DNA of 64,000 nucleotides, taken from NCBI GenBank assembly GCA_025057015.1, contig JANWYG010000007.1, positions 124,001-188,000 of the forward strand. Direction: 5' to 3'. Below, in pieces: positions 1-8,040 of the stretch (positions within the stretch are counted from its first letter, which is position 1; each line of letters opens with the position of its first letter). The stretch comes from Blastocatellia bacterium. GTDB lineage: Bacteria > Acidobacteriota > Blastocatellia > Chloracidobacteriales > JADJPF01. The notes beneath the pieces are model-generated. The model saw only the letters and a list, made by a program, of their open reading frames with translations. It had not been told where the DNA came from and searched no databases. The position numbers were made by a program, and so were the translations under genes.

Positions 1-992
1 CCTACAGGAATCTCCACCACTACTGCAGGCTTTTCGGCGCGTAGTTCCTTCTGAGCCAGACGAGCTTTAGCCTGTTTGACAGCTTCTTCTGCCCTTTGTA
101 GCCGCAAACGTGCCTGTTCAAGCCGCGAACGCATCTGTACAAGCAACACTTGCTGTTGCCTAATCTCCAGCTCGGTCTGAATAAGTGCTTGCCGTTGTTG
201 TGCCTCGAGAAGTTCCTGACCAGCAACGACAGCTTTTCTAGCAGCTTCCAGGTCCGCTTGCGCAAGCTTCAGCTCAGCCTGTGCTGCCTCGAATTCCTGC
301 TCAGAGACAAGACCACTACTTCTTAGGCTTTCAGCACGACGATACCGCGCCAAGGCCTGCTCATACACCGCTTGCACACGTTCTAGTGAATCCTGCCGCT
401 GTCTAAGCGGTACTTGCTCAGCTTTGCGCTCAGCTAAACTGACACTGCTGTTTATAGCAGCTAGCTCCTGCTTCAATGTAGCCAGTCGTCCGCTGTTAGC
501 CGCAAATGCCGACTCTGCTTCAGCCAGCTCTACAGCAGCAGTTTGCCGCTCGAGCTCTGCTTCGGCCAATCCTGGCTGCGCTATGGTAGAATCTAGCGTA
601 ATCAATAACTGCCCAGAAGTAACCCTATCCCCTACTTCAACATGCACCTGTCTAACCACAGACTGCTCTATAGCTGCCAGTTTTATCTCTGATGCAGGCC
701 TTATAGTAGCCGTAAACACTGTAGCAGCTAGCTGTCCAGAAGTAACCGGATAGCTAGTAGTACGAGCTAGCTCCTTGAAATAATACACCGACGTAGCTAC
801 CACAATAGCTACTAGAAATATCGCAAAGACTCTCTTCCAGCCTACTTCCTGTAAACGCTCGTCTGACAACTCAACCCGTTGCGGTAGCAACCCTCTGCGG
901 ACAACTATAGCACCTCTGCGACGTATCACAGGTTCATAGACTGTACTTTTGGGACTAACTTTTATCACACGGTACTCTAAGTTCTTAGCCAT
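1..992 (-). CDS. HlyD-family membrane fusion (adaptor) protein, 3' end beyond window
   Basis: About 330 codons are visible from an ATG at 992; the C-terminus runs off the left edge. The protein has a cytoplasmic N-terminus, one transmembrane helix at about residues 55-71, a biotinyl/lipoyl-like barrel-sandwich half around 100-135 (QVHVEVGDRVTSGQLLITLD), and a long Ala/Glu/Gln/Arg-rich coiled-coil hairpin from about 140 to 320. This is the layout of periplasmic adaptors that link an inner-membrane pump (ABC or RND) to an outer-membrane channel. The substrate cannot be told because pump genes would lie outside the window. The ORF at 1037-1453 is 44 bp upstream on the same strand and may be co-transcribed. 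Confidence 0.85.
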   Translation of the reverse strand, partial: MAKNLEYRVIKVSPKSTVYEPVIRRRGAIVVRRGLLPQRVELSDERLQEVGWKRVFAIFLVAIVVATSVYYFKELARTTSYPVTSGQLAATVFTATIRPASEIKLAAIEQSVVRQVHVEVGDRVTSGQLLITLDSTIAQPGLAEAELERQTAAVELAEAESAFAANSGRLATLKQELAAINSSVSLAERKAEQVPLRQRQDSLERVQAVYEQALARYRRAESLRSSGLVSEQEFEAAQAELKLAQADLEAARKAVVAGQELLEAQQRQALIQTELEIRQQQVLLVQMRSRLEQARLRLQRAEEAVKQAKARLAQKELRAEKPAVVVEIPV

Positions 993-1036
993 GTCTACAT
1001 GGATAACAAGGAAAAACCCTACTGACAACAAAAGTT

Positions 1037-1453
1037 TTAAGATGTAGTGTACTTAGCAACGATAGATGCTCGTAGCTCGGCCAACTCAATATCATCTCCA
1101 GCAAGAGCTTCTAGCTGCATCTTATACTTGTCATTATAAGCATCAATCTTAACGACTGCCTGGCGTATATGATAGAGATGGTTGTTTATCAGTAGCTGAG
1201 CAGTACAATTCTTCATCCTATGCAAATCTTGAAGAGTGAAAGTCTTACCGACAACGTGATTTATCGTCTCGACACCTATTAAAAAGATGCCGCTCAGAGT
1301 TAGCTGACAGCTATCACCCTGTCCACTCCTACCGTTTGCCCTCAGCCGCAATATAACTCCGATGTCATGAAGCTGATACAGCTCAAGCGAGCCTACAGCA
1401 AGGCGAAACTGCTTTTCGTTGAAGACTAAAGACTGAACTTCTTCTACCACCAT
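1037..1453 (-). CDS. Hypothetical protein, 138 aa
   Basis: I do not recognise this family. It is a soluble, mostly beta-rich-looking protein without signal peptide, membrane helix or metal-binding cysteine cluster. It ends 44 bp upstream of the HlyD-like gene on the same strand and starts 94 bp from the divergent argH, so it probably leads the operon that contains the adaptor. Its length and position make it a credible gene, but no function can be read from the sequence. Confidence 0.55.
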   Translation of the reverse strand: MVVEEVQSLVFNEKQFRLAVGSLELYQLHDIGVILRLRANGRSGQGDSCQLTLSGIFLIGVETINHVVGKTFTLQDLHRMKNCTAQLLINNHLYHIRQAVVKIDAYNDKYKMQLEALAGDDIELAELRASIVAKYTTS

Positions 1454-1547
1454 AGCACGAAAATACTATACATTAGCTCGAGACTACTATACAAAGCTTT
1501 TCAGTGACGATGAAAGCCGCCTAATAGACTTACAGCGGAGTTAGAAG

Positions 1548-2861
1548 ATGAAAGTCCTGAGGGATGCTTTCTGCAAAGATCTAGACGAACTGGTAGCAGA
1601 GTTTGTCAGTTGTATAGAAGACGACAAATACCTGTTGGAATGCGATATTCGCGGTTCACTTGCACATGTCGCCATGTTGGAACACAAAGGGCTAATAACG
1701 CCACAACAAGCAGCAAACATTCGTTCAGGCTTGGAAACAATACTAACTGAGGGTCTTGAACTACGCCCGGAGTACGAAGATGTACACATGAACGTGGAAA
1801 AGCGGCTGGAAGAACTAATAGGTCAAGATGCTCTTTTGCTACACACTGCAAGGAGTCGTAACGATCAAGTAGCTCTTGATCTGCGACTTTATGTAGAAAG
1901 CCAGAGGCAAACGGTACGCCGTGGGCTCAAAGCTCTACAAGCAACTCTTCTAGCACAAGCTGAACGCTATGTAGATTGCCCAATGCCAGGCTATACACAT
2001 TTACAACGTGCTCAAGTAGTTAGCTTTTCGCACGTTCTACTTGCCTTTTACGAAGCCTTCGAACGAGACCACAACAGGTTCGATATAACCCTAGTTTCTC
2101 CCCTCGGAGCCTGTGCATCAGCTGGCACATCGCTACCTATTGAGCCAGAATACACGGCCAAGCTGCTAGGAGCTCAAGTATTCCAAAATTCCATTGACGC
2201 GGTCTCAGACAGAGATTTTGCCGTGGATTTCGTCTACGCCTGTGCTATGACAGCAACACATTTGTCCCAAATGGCTGAGACCCTAATCATTTGGTGTAGC
2301 AGCGAGTTTAACTTTATCAAGCTACCCGATGAAGTGACCACCGGTTCTAGTATCATGCCACACAAGAAAAACCCCGACTGCTTGGAACTAGTCAGAGGAA
2401 GTGCTGGACAATTCATAGGCGAGCTAGTAAACCTTCTCACTACGCTTAAAGGCTTGCCTGTAGGCTATAACCGCGATCTGCAATCGACTAAACCCACCGT
2501 GATACGCGCAGCAAAGAAGCTGATAGATATGCTCAAGGTCTGCACGCTGGTAGTAGCAAAATTAACCGTTAACAAAGAAGCTATGCTAGCTGCAGCAAGC
2601 GACAAGTCTCTTTATGCAGTAGATCTGGTAGAAGCACTGGTTAGAGCAGGTGTTCCTTTCCGTGAAGCGCATAGTAAAGTAGCAAAGGCTTGCGCTTTGG
2701 GCAAACTTTCTGAAGAGCTAGAAACTTACGGTCTTAAGGCGGAGGCTTTAGCTGATCCTGCCCGATCATTAGCAGCTAAAAGCTCACACGGAAGCCCATC
2801 GCCAGAAAAGATTGCCGAGCGAATAGCATATCTTAAAAAAACCTACGGCGACCATAGATAG
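1548..2861 (+). CDS. argH: Argininosuccinate lyase
   Basis: Cleaves argininosuccinate to arginine and fumarate in the last step of arginine synthesis; cytoplasmic homotetramer of the fumarase/aspartase superfamily. The superfamily signature GSSIMPHKKNP is at about residues 266-276, with HTARSRNDQVALD and GYTHLQRAQ upstream as expected. At 437 aa it is slightly shorter than usual (about 460), because the N-terminus lacks the common LWGGRF stretch and begins directly before the conserved EFVSCIEDDKYLLECDIRGS segment. The start follows a GGAG-containing leader (ggagttagaag). Its 3' end overlaps the convergent alkyltransferase-like gene by 19 bp. No other arginine genes are adjacent. Confidence 0.97.
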   Translation: MKVLRDAFCKDLDELVAEFVSCIEDDKYLLECDIRGSLAHVAMLEHKGLITPQQAANIRSGLETILTEGLELRPEYEDVHMNVEKRLEELIGQDALLLHTARSRNDQVALDLRLYVESQRQTVRRGLKALQATLLAQAERYVDCPMPGYTHLQRAQVVSFSHVLLAFYEAFERDHNRFDITLVSPLGACASAGTSLPIEPEYTAKLLGAQVFQNSIDAVSDRDFAVDFVYACAMTATHLSQMAETLIIWCSSEFNFIKLPDEVTTGSSIMPHKKNPDCLELVRGSAGQFIGELVNLLTTLKGLPVGYNRDLQSTKPTVIRAAKKLIDMLKVCTLVVAKLTVNKEAMLAAASDKSLYAVDLVEALVRAGVPFREAHSKVAKACALGKLSEELETYGLKAEALADPARSLAAKSSHGSPSPEKIAERIAYLKKTYGDHR

Positions 2862-3169
2862 CGCTCAAGCCGAATACGACCTTGACCGTCGAACTCTACG
2901 CCCTCTGCTTCCAGCAGTTCTCGCTGAAGCTGTGGCCGAAAGCAGAATATGCGACCTGTAGATATGCCTCCCTGCGAGTTAACCACGCGATGCCATGGAA
3001 GGCTACGGCCTGTAGAGAGGGTCGCATGCAACGCCCAGCCTACACCTTGTGCTGAAAGTCGCTCGTCCAATAACCGACTTATCTGACCATAGGTCATTAC
3101 TCGCCCTCTCGGTATACAAAGTACTATCTCATATACCTTCTCATATATGCTATTCTGTGGCTGAACCAT
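2843..3169 (-). CDS. Alkyltransferase-like protein (ATL, MGMT homologue without the acceptor cysteine)
   Basis: Resembles the C-terminal DNA-binding domain of O6-alkylguanine-DNA alkyltransferase (VYEIVLCIPRGRVMTYGQIS, then VGWALHA). The acceptor motif PCHRV is PWHRV here, so the protein cannot accept an alkyl group. Members with Trp at this position are known to bind O6-alkylguanine and hand lesions to nucleotide excision repair. I place the start at the ATG at 3169; an in-frame GTG at 3181 would add four residues. It diverges from the amidohydrolase gene with under 30 bp between starts, so the two must share promoter space. Confidence 0.88.
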   Translation of the reverse strand: MVQPQNSIYEKVYEIVLCIPRGRVMTYGQISRLLDERLSAQGVGWALHATLSTGRSLPWHRVVNSQGGISTGRIFCFRPQLQRELLEAEGVEFDGQGRIRLERYLWSP

Positions 3170-3197
3170 GCTGATACTCACACATTAGCGAGGAAAT

Positions 3198-4133
3198 ATG
3201 AAAACTCCGTTCGGCGAAATAGAGCTATGGGATGGACATCTACACTTTCTGTCTAGGAAGTTCTTCGAAAGCCTGGCGAAGATGTCTCCACATACTACCG
3301 ACACCAATAATGCTAACATAGAAGAAGCTATAAAAGCCCTCACAGGCTTTGAAGTTCCTCCGGAAGATCCCCTAGAACTTGCTAAAAGGTGGCTAGATGA
3401 GCTACAAAAGCACGAAGTAGCTGCGGCATTACTGATAGCCAGCATTCCTAATGACGAGGAATCAGTAGCGGCAGCAGTCAAGTATCGGCCAGGAACGTTC
3501 TATGGAGCTTTCTTCTTCGATCCTACGCAGCCACAGGTCGAGGCCCGTGCAAAGCGTGCCTTGGATGAACTTGGATTGAGCGTAGCTTGCCTCTTTCCAG
3601 CCATGCATCATTACTCAATAGCAGAATGCGAAGGTGTCCGCGTTCTAGCAGAACTTGCTGCCAACAAACCCCGAGCAATATTCGTACATTGCGGTGTGCT
3701 CTCAATAGGAATACGCCAACGCTTGGGAATAGCAGGTAAATATGACCTGCGGTTTTCTAATCCCTTAGACCTACATATAGTGGCAAAACAGTTTCCACAG
3801 ACAAAGTTTATCATTCCCCATTTTGGTGCAGGCATGTTTAGGGAAGCACTAATGGTAGCTGATCAGTGCCCAAACATCTATTTAGACACATCAGGCACCA
3901 ACGCGTGGATGAAATACGAGACTCTGGAACTTGATCTTGCCAAAGTATACAAGAAAGCTGCTGCAGTTATAGGCTACGAAAGGCTAATCTTTGGAACTGA
4001 TTCTTCTTTCTTTCCGCGTGGATGGCAGCGAAAAATACTCCAGCTACAGTTGAGCGCCCTAGAACAGGCTGGCGCCGATGCCGAGCAAGCTAGCAAAGTA
4101 CTAGGAGGAAACCTAAAATCACTGCTCAGCTAA
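3198..4133 (+). CDS. Amidohydrolase family (TIM-barrel metal-dependent hydrolase)
   Basis: A 311-aa protein of the amidohydrolase-2 type. Visible metal-site elements are the N-terminal HxH in WDGHLHF, IFVHCGVL in mid-protein, FIIPHFGAGMF and the late Asp in LIFGTDSSFF. Relatives hydrolyse or decarboxylate varied cyclic and aromatic substrates, so the substrate is unknown. There is no signal peptide, so it is cytoplasmic. It leads a plus-strand run with a glycosyltransferase (17 bp downstream) and a spermidine-synthase-like membrane protein. Whether these share a pathway is not clear. The start ATG is preceded by gcgaggaaat, a good ribosome-binding site. Confidence 0.85.
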   Translation: MKTPFGEIELWDGHLHFLSRKFFESLAKMSPHTTDTNNANIEEAIKALTGFEVPPEDPLELAKRWLDELQKHEVAAALLIASIPNDEESVAAAVKYRPGTFYGAFFFDPTQPQVEARAKRALDELGLSVACLFPAMHHYSIAECEGVRVLAELAANKPRAIFVHCGVLSIGIRQRLGIAGKYDLRFSNPLDLHIVAKQFPQTKFIIPHFGAGMFREALMVADQCPNIYLDTSGTNAWMKYETLELDLAKVYKKAAAVIGYERLIFGTDSSFFPRGWQRKILQLQLSALEQAGADAEQASKVLGGNLKSLLS

Positions 4134-4150
4134 CCCGATCGGAAGCGAAG

Positions 4151-5749
4151 ATGCCTAAAAGTGAAACAGCAAGATCCTGTGCATTTTTGCTTCTGCTTAT
4201 AGGAGCTTGGGTTACTTTTTGCATTTCAACATTCATATGGACTAAACAAAACCTCACTCCTCCGAGATGGGATCCAGCAGATCATCTGCGCTATGGACTC
4301 GAATATATGACCGCCTTGCGCTCGCTCGATCTGGCAGCTGTATTCGAGCAGTTTTTCTATACAACTCGCTATTATCCGCCTTTCTATCACTTGACAATAG
4401 GCATAGTAGCATCGCTTACTGGTGCTAGTTCTTATGCAGGTATAACTGTTAATCTACTGCTGCTTGCCGCAATGATGTACTCACTCTACTCGCTCGGCAA
4501 AAAGCTATACTCTGAAGAAGCCGGTTTGATAGCGGCAATAGCTGCTCCCTCATATCACATCAACGCCGCTTTAATGCATGAAACTTTTGTTGACTTTGCC
4601 CTTGTCTGCTTGGTAGCTGTAGGACTTTATGCCTTAGAACTCACCGAAGGCTTTAAGAACCGCAATGCCAGTATCTTTTATGGTTTCACTCTTGCACTTG
4701 GAATGCTTTGCAAGCAAACCTATTGCGTCTTCCTACTGCTGCCTACTTTGGCCACAGCAATTGGCGCTCTACGCAACAGCAAGACAAGATCAAACTTAGG
4801 GTTAGCAATATCAGTAGCAGCCGTCCTGACCGCAACATGGTACTTACCGCACCTACAAGAAATTATAGAAATCTACAAGATCAATCGCAAAGCAGCAATA
4901 AGCGAAAATGATCCTCCAGTACTGAGCTATTTTTCTAACATGACCTACATACATGTGCTTGCCTCCGATCATTTGCAACTACCTGCCACAGCCTTGTTCG
5001 TGCTATCTACTATATTGTCTTTTATCTTCTGCGCCAGACGAAGCAGCTCGCTGTACCTATGTATACTAGGAGGACTCACTTTCTTTACCCTGATGGCAAA
5101 TAAGGATTCAAGATATACGGCGCCAATACTACCTGCAATAGCTTTGCTATCAAGTTGGTGGATAGCAAAGATCGACAGCGAGATACTAAAAATACTTTTA
5201 ATAATGCTGATTTGCCTTTTAGCCGGCTCAAGCTTTGCCCAAGCACAATGGCCCGACAGCAGCCCGCCCTTGCAACTAAAGTCGACCTACTACAGTTGGA
5301 ATATCAAAGCAGGTAACTATCTTGGCTACGATGGCCGGCCTGGAAAAGAAGGTTGGGCAATTAGAGAGATTATAGCTTCAATACTACGTAATCCAGCATC
5401 AGATCGCAAATTTGTACGTGTAGGTTTCGTCTGTAATGAACCAACTTTTAATCCTTCGGCATTTGCTCTTTATGCACAATACCAGAATCTGCAAAATATT
5501 CGACCAAAGTTGATGACAGAATGGTTGGTGACTAAAGAGGCGCAAAGAAAAATAAGAGCTTGTGACTATATCGTTTTACGTGAAGGTGTTGAATATGATA
5601 ATCCTATAGAAAAAAGCTACGCTGAAGAAGTAAGTTCTATAACCAATCTTTCTAAAATAGCAGAATTTGACCTGCCAAAAGGTAAAGCTGTAGTGTATCA
5701 ACAACCAGTAGAGATAGAAAGATGGAAGATAGGGTTTGTCGAGCAGTAA
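4151..5749 (+). CDS. Family 39/ArnT-like membrane glycosyltransferase
   Basis: A 532-aa polytopic protein with about ten hydrophobic helices in the first 370 residues and a soluble C-terminal region. After the first helix it carries WDPADHLRYGLEYM and later TTRYYPPFYHL, acidic and aromatic loop features of dolichyl/undecaprenyl-phosphate-dependent GT-C glycosyltransferases (GT39/ArnT/PMT_2). Such enzymes move a sugar from a lipid carrier to a protein or lipid on the outer face of the inner membrane. Acceptor and sugar are unknown. It follows the amidohydrolase closely and its 3' end overlaps the next gene, suggesting translational coupling. Confidence 0.8.
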   Translation: MPKSETARSCAFLLLLIGAWVTFCISTFIWTKQNLTPPRWDPADHLRYGLEYMTALRSLDLAAVFEQFFYTTRYYPPFYHLTIGIVASLTGASSYAGITVNLLLLAAMMYSLYSLGKKLYSEEAGLIAAIAAPSYHINAALMHETFVDFALVCLVAVGLYALELTEGFKNRNASIFYGFTLALGMLCKQTYCVFLLLPTLATAIGALRNSKTRSNLGLAISVAAVLTATWYLPHLQEIIEIYKINRKAAISENDPPVLSYFSNMTYIHVLASDHLQLPATALFVLSTILSFIFCARRSSSLYLCILGGLTFFTLMANKDSRYTAPILPAIALLSSWWIAKIDSEILKILLIMLICLLAGSSFAQAQWPDSSPPLQLKSTYYSWNIKAGNYLGYDGRPGKEGWAIREIIASILRNPASDRKFVRVGFVCNEPTFNPSAFALYAQYQNLQNIRPKLMTEWLVTKEAQRKIRACDYIVLREGVEYDNPIEKSYAEEVSSITNLSKIAEFDLPKGKAVVYQQPVEIERWKIGFVEQ

Positions 5750-8040
5750 TGCTAGTCAGCGCTTCGGTGCTGATGCTTGAATTAATACTCACACGCATTT
5801 TTTCCGTAACTATGTACTATCACTTCGCCTTTCTTGCAATAAGCCTTGCACTTTTTGGTAGCGGTGCGAGCGGAATTTATGTTTACTTATTGCCCAAAAT
5901 CTTCACTGCCGAACGCGCGTCAAGACAGTGTGCTTTGAGTGCTACTTTGGCAGCAATAGCTGTCATCATAGCCGTCATCTCTCTACTGAGATTAGATTTA
6001 AATCTAACTAGCATTGAAGGAAACTACGCCAAACTTCTAGCTATATACATAGTTGCTGGAGCTCCTTTCTTCTCTGCTGGCTTATGCATTTCACTAGCTT
6101 TGACGCACTATGCTAAGGCTGTGAGCAAGCTTTATTTCTACGACCTCGCTGGTGCAGCTTTTGGTTGTTTATTGGTCATACCTGCGCTAAATCTTCTAGG
6201 AGGTCCAGCAGCAATGCTAGCCATATCAATACTGCTAGCAGCAGCGGCCTCATGCTTTTCCTCCGGATATCGCATAATAACATTCTCGCTATCTGCAATC
6301 ACAGTCGCAATGATAGCATATGACATCCAATCTGGGGCACTTAGCATTACCAATGCCAAAGGTGAAAGCAACATAATCTTTCAAAAGTGGAACTCATTTT
6401 CGCGCGTTACTGTAAGCGGAAATCCAGAGAAGGATTCGTATCTACAGATTAAGATAGACTCAGACGCGGCAACTGCTATACCGCGTCATGATTGGATGAA
6501 GCAAGTAGAAAAAGCTCCGATATCGGTAACCAATCTTGCCTACCAGCTTAAAAAAGACGTCAAGTCTAAAGTACTGATAATCGGTCCCGGAGGAGGTCCT
6601 GACGTAATCAATGCTCTCAGTGCAGGTGCTGAACAGGTCATAGGTGTAGAAATCAACCCAATCATAGTAAGAGATATAATGCAAGACAAATTCAAAAACT
6701 ATTCCGGCGGTCTTTATAACCATCCTAAAGTACGTGTAGTAGTTGACGAAGGAAGAAGTTATATAAGAAGCACACAAGAAAAGTATGACGTGATACAAGC
6801 AACACTAGTAGACACTTGGGCAGCTACAAGTGCTGGTGCATTTGCTCTTACAGAAAACAATTTATACACAGTTGAAGCTTTTATTGACTATGTGACACAC
6901 CTTACCGATGATGGTCTACTCACCATGACGCGCTGGATGCTAGAGCCACCGCAGCAAGACCTACGACTGATTTCTCTGACGCGCGCTATGATGCAAAACC
7001 TAGGAATCCCGCATCCAGAAGAACACATAATGATGATAAAAGACCGCGGTCAAAGTGATAGACTTGCGGTGACTTATATTTTTAAACGTAGCCCCTTTAC
7101 TAAGGGGGAAGTTAAACTGATCAAACAAATCTGTGATCAGGAAGGGTTCGGAATAGTCTATCTACCAGATCACCCTCAGGATAATATCTTTACCAAACTA
7201 ATCACAGCTCCAGATCCAAATACCATCTACGCCTCATATCCTCTAAACATAGAGCCAACTTACGACAACAGCCCTTTCTTCTTTAACAATGTCCGCATAA
7301 GCGAATACTATAAAGCCTTCACACTTAACTACGAATCACAGAAGACTAATTTAGGTGTATCAGTATTAGCATTCTTGATAGTTACTACAGCCGGATTGGT
7401 GTTGCTCTTCTTAATCGGCCCTTTGGTCTTACTACGCAGGGATGTGATTAGTCAGACCGGATTAGCCAGCTTGAATCTTGTCCTTTACTTTGCTTGTCTA
7501 GGATTAGCATTCATCACGATAGAGATATCGCTCGTGCAAAAATTTACTCTTTTCCTAGGACATCCCGTCTACTCGTTAACAGTAATACTATTTTCAGTGC
7601 TTATCTTCAGCAGTCTTGGAAGTTATCTATCAGCAAGAATAACTGATAGCGAGTTAGTTAGTTGGTTACTTCGCATCATAGCTGCTATCTGGTTGATAGT
7701 GTTAAGCTACATAGCTTTGCTTCCATACATATTTTATGGCTATGTTAGCTTACCTCTTTGGATGAAGATACCCATAGCAGTGGCTTTACTGGCACCACTT
7801 GCGCTTATGATGGGCATGCCGATGCCATTAGGCATCAGATTGACCAATATCAAAGCGACTGCTCTTATTCCTTGGGCTTGGGGAATAAACGGAGCAACTT
7901 CCGTACTTGGCTCAGTAAGCACTTTCGCTTTAGCTATAGCACTTGGATTTAATCAAGCGCTTGTAGCAGGTCTAATCTTCTACGGAATAGCTGCAGCACT
8001 CTTCTACATTGCCAATCGACTAAGAGAACAACTTGTTTAA
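5722..8040 (+). CDS. Spermidine-synthase-like methyltransferase-fold domain flanked by membrane helices
   Basis: A 772-aa protein: six or seven N-terminal helices (to about residue 200), a soluble Rossmann domain of spermidine-synthase type (VLIIGPGGGPDVINAL, IGVEINPIIV, VVVDEGRSYIRS, VIQATLVDTWAA), and six or seven C-terminal helices. Proteins of this build are often annotated as spermidine synthase, but polyamine synthesis has not been shown for the membrane form and the real reaction is unknown. The ATG at 5722 overlaps the upstream gene by 28 bp; an in-frame ATG at 5749 forms a TAATG junction with the upstream stop and is an equally plausible start. The 3' end overlaps the convergent gene by 21 bp. 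Confidence 0.82.
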   Translation: MEDRVCRAVMLVSASVLMLELILTRIFSVTMYYHFAFLAISLALFGSGASGIYVYLLPKIFTAERASRQCALSATLAAIAVIIAVISLLRLDLNLTSIEGNYAKLLAIYIVAGAPFFSAGLCISLALTHYAKAVSKLYFYDLAGAAFGCLLVIPALNLLGGPAAMLAISILLAAAASCFSSGYRIITFSLSAITVAMIAYDIQSGALSITNAKGESNIIFQKWNSFSRVTVSGNPEKDSYLQIKIDSDAATAIPRHDWMKQVEKAPISVTNLAYQLKKDVKSKVLIIGPGGGPDVINALSAGAEQVIGVEINPIIVRDIMQDKFKNYSGGLYNHPKVRVVVDEGRSYIRSTQEKYDVIQATLVDTWAATSAGAFALTENNLYTVEAFIDYVTHLTDDGLLTMTRWMLEPPQQDLRLISLTRAMMQNLGIPHPEEHIMMIKDRGQSDRLAVTYIFKRSPFTKGEVKLIKQICDQEGFGIVYLPDHPQDNIFTKLITAPDPNTIYASYPLNIEPTYDNSPFFFNNVRISEYYKAFTLNYESQKTNLGVSVLAFLIVTTAGLVLLFLIGPLVLLRRDVISQTGLASLNLVLYFACLGLAFITIEISLVQKFTLFLGHPVYSLTVILFSVLIFSSLGSYLSARITDSELVSWLLRIIAAIWLIVLSYIALLPYIFYGYVSLPLWMKIPIAVALLAPLALMMGMPMPLGIRLTNIKATALIPWAWGINGATSVLGSVSTFALAIALGFNQALVAGLIFYGIAAALFYIANRLREQLV

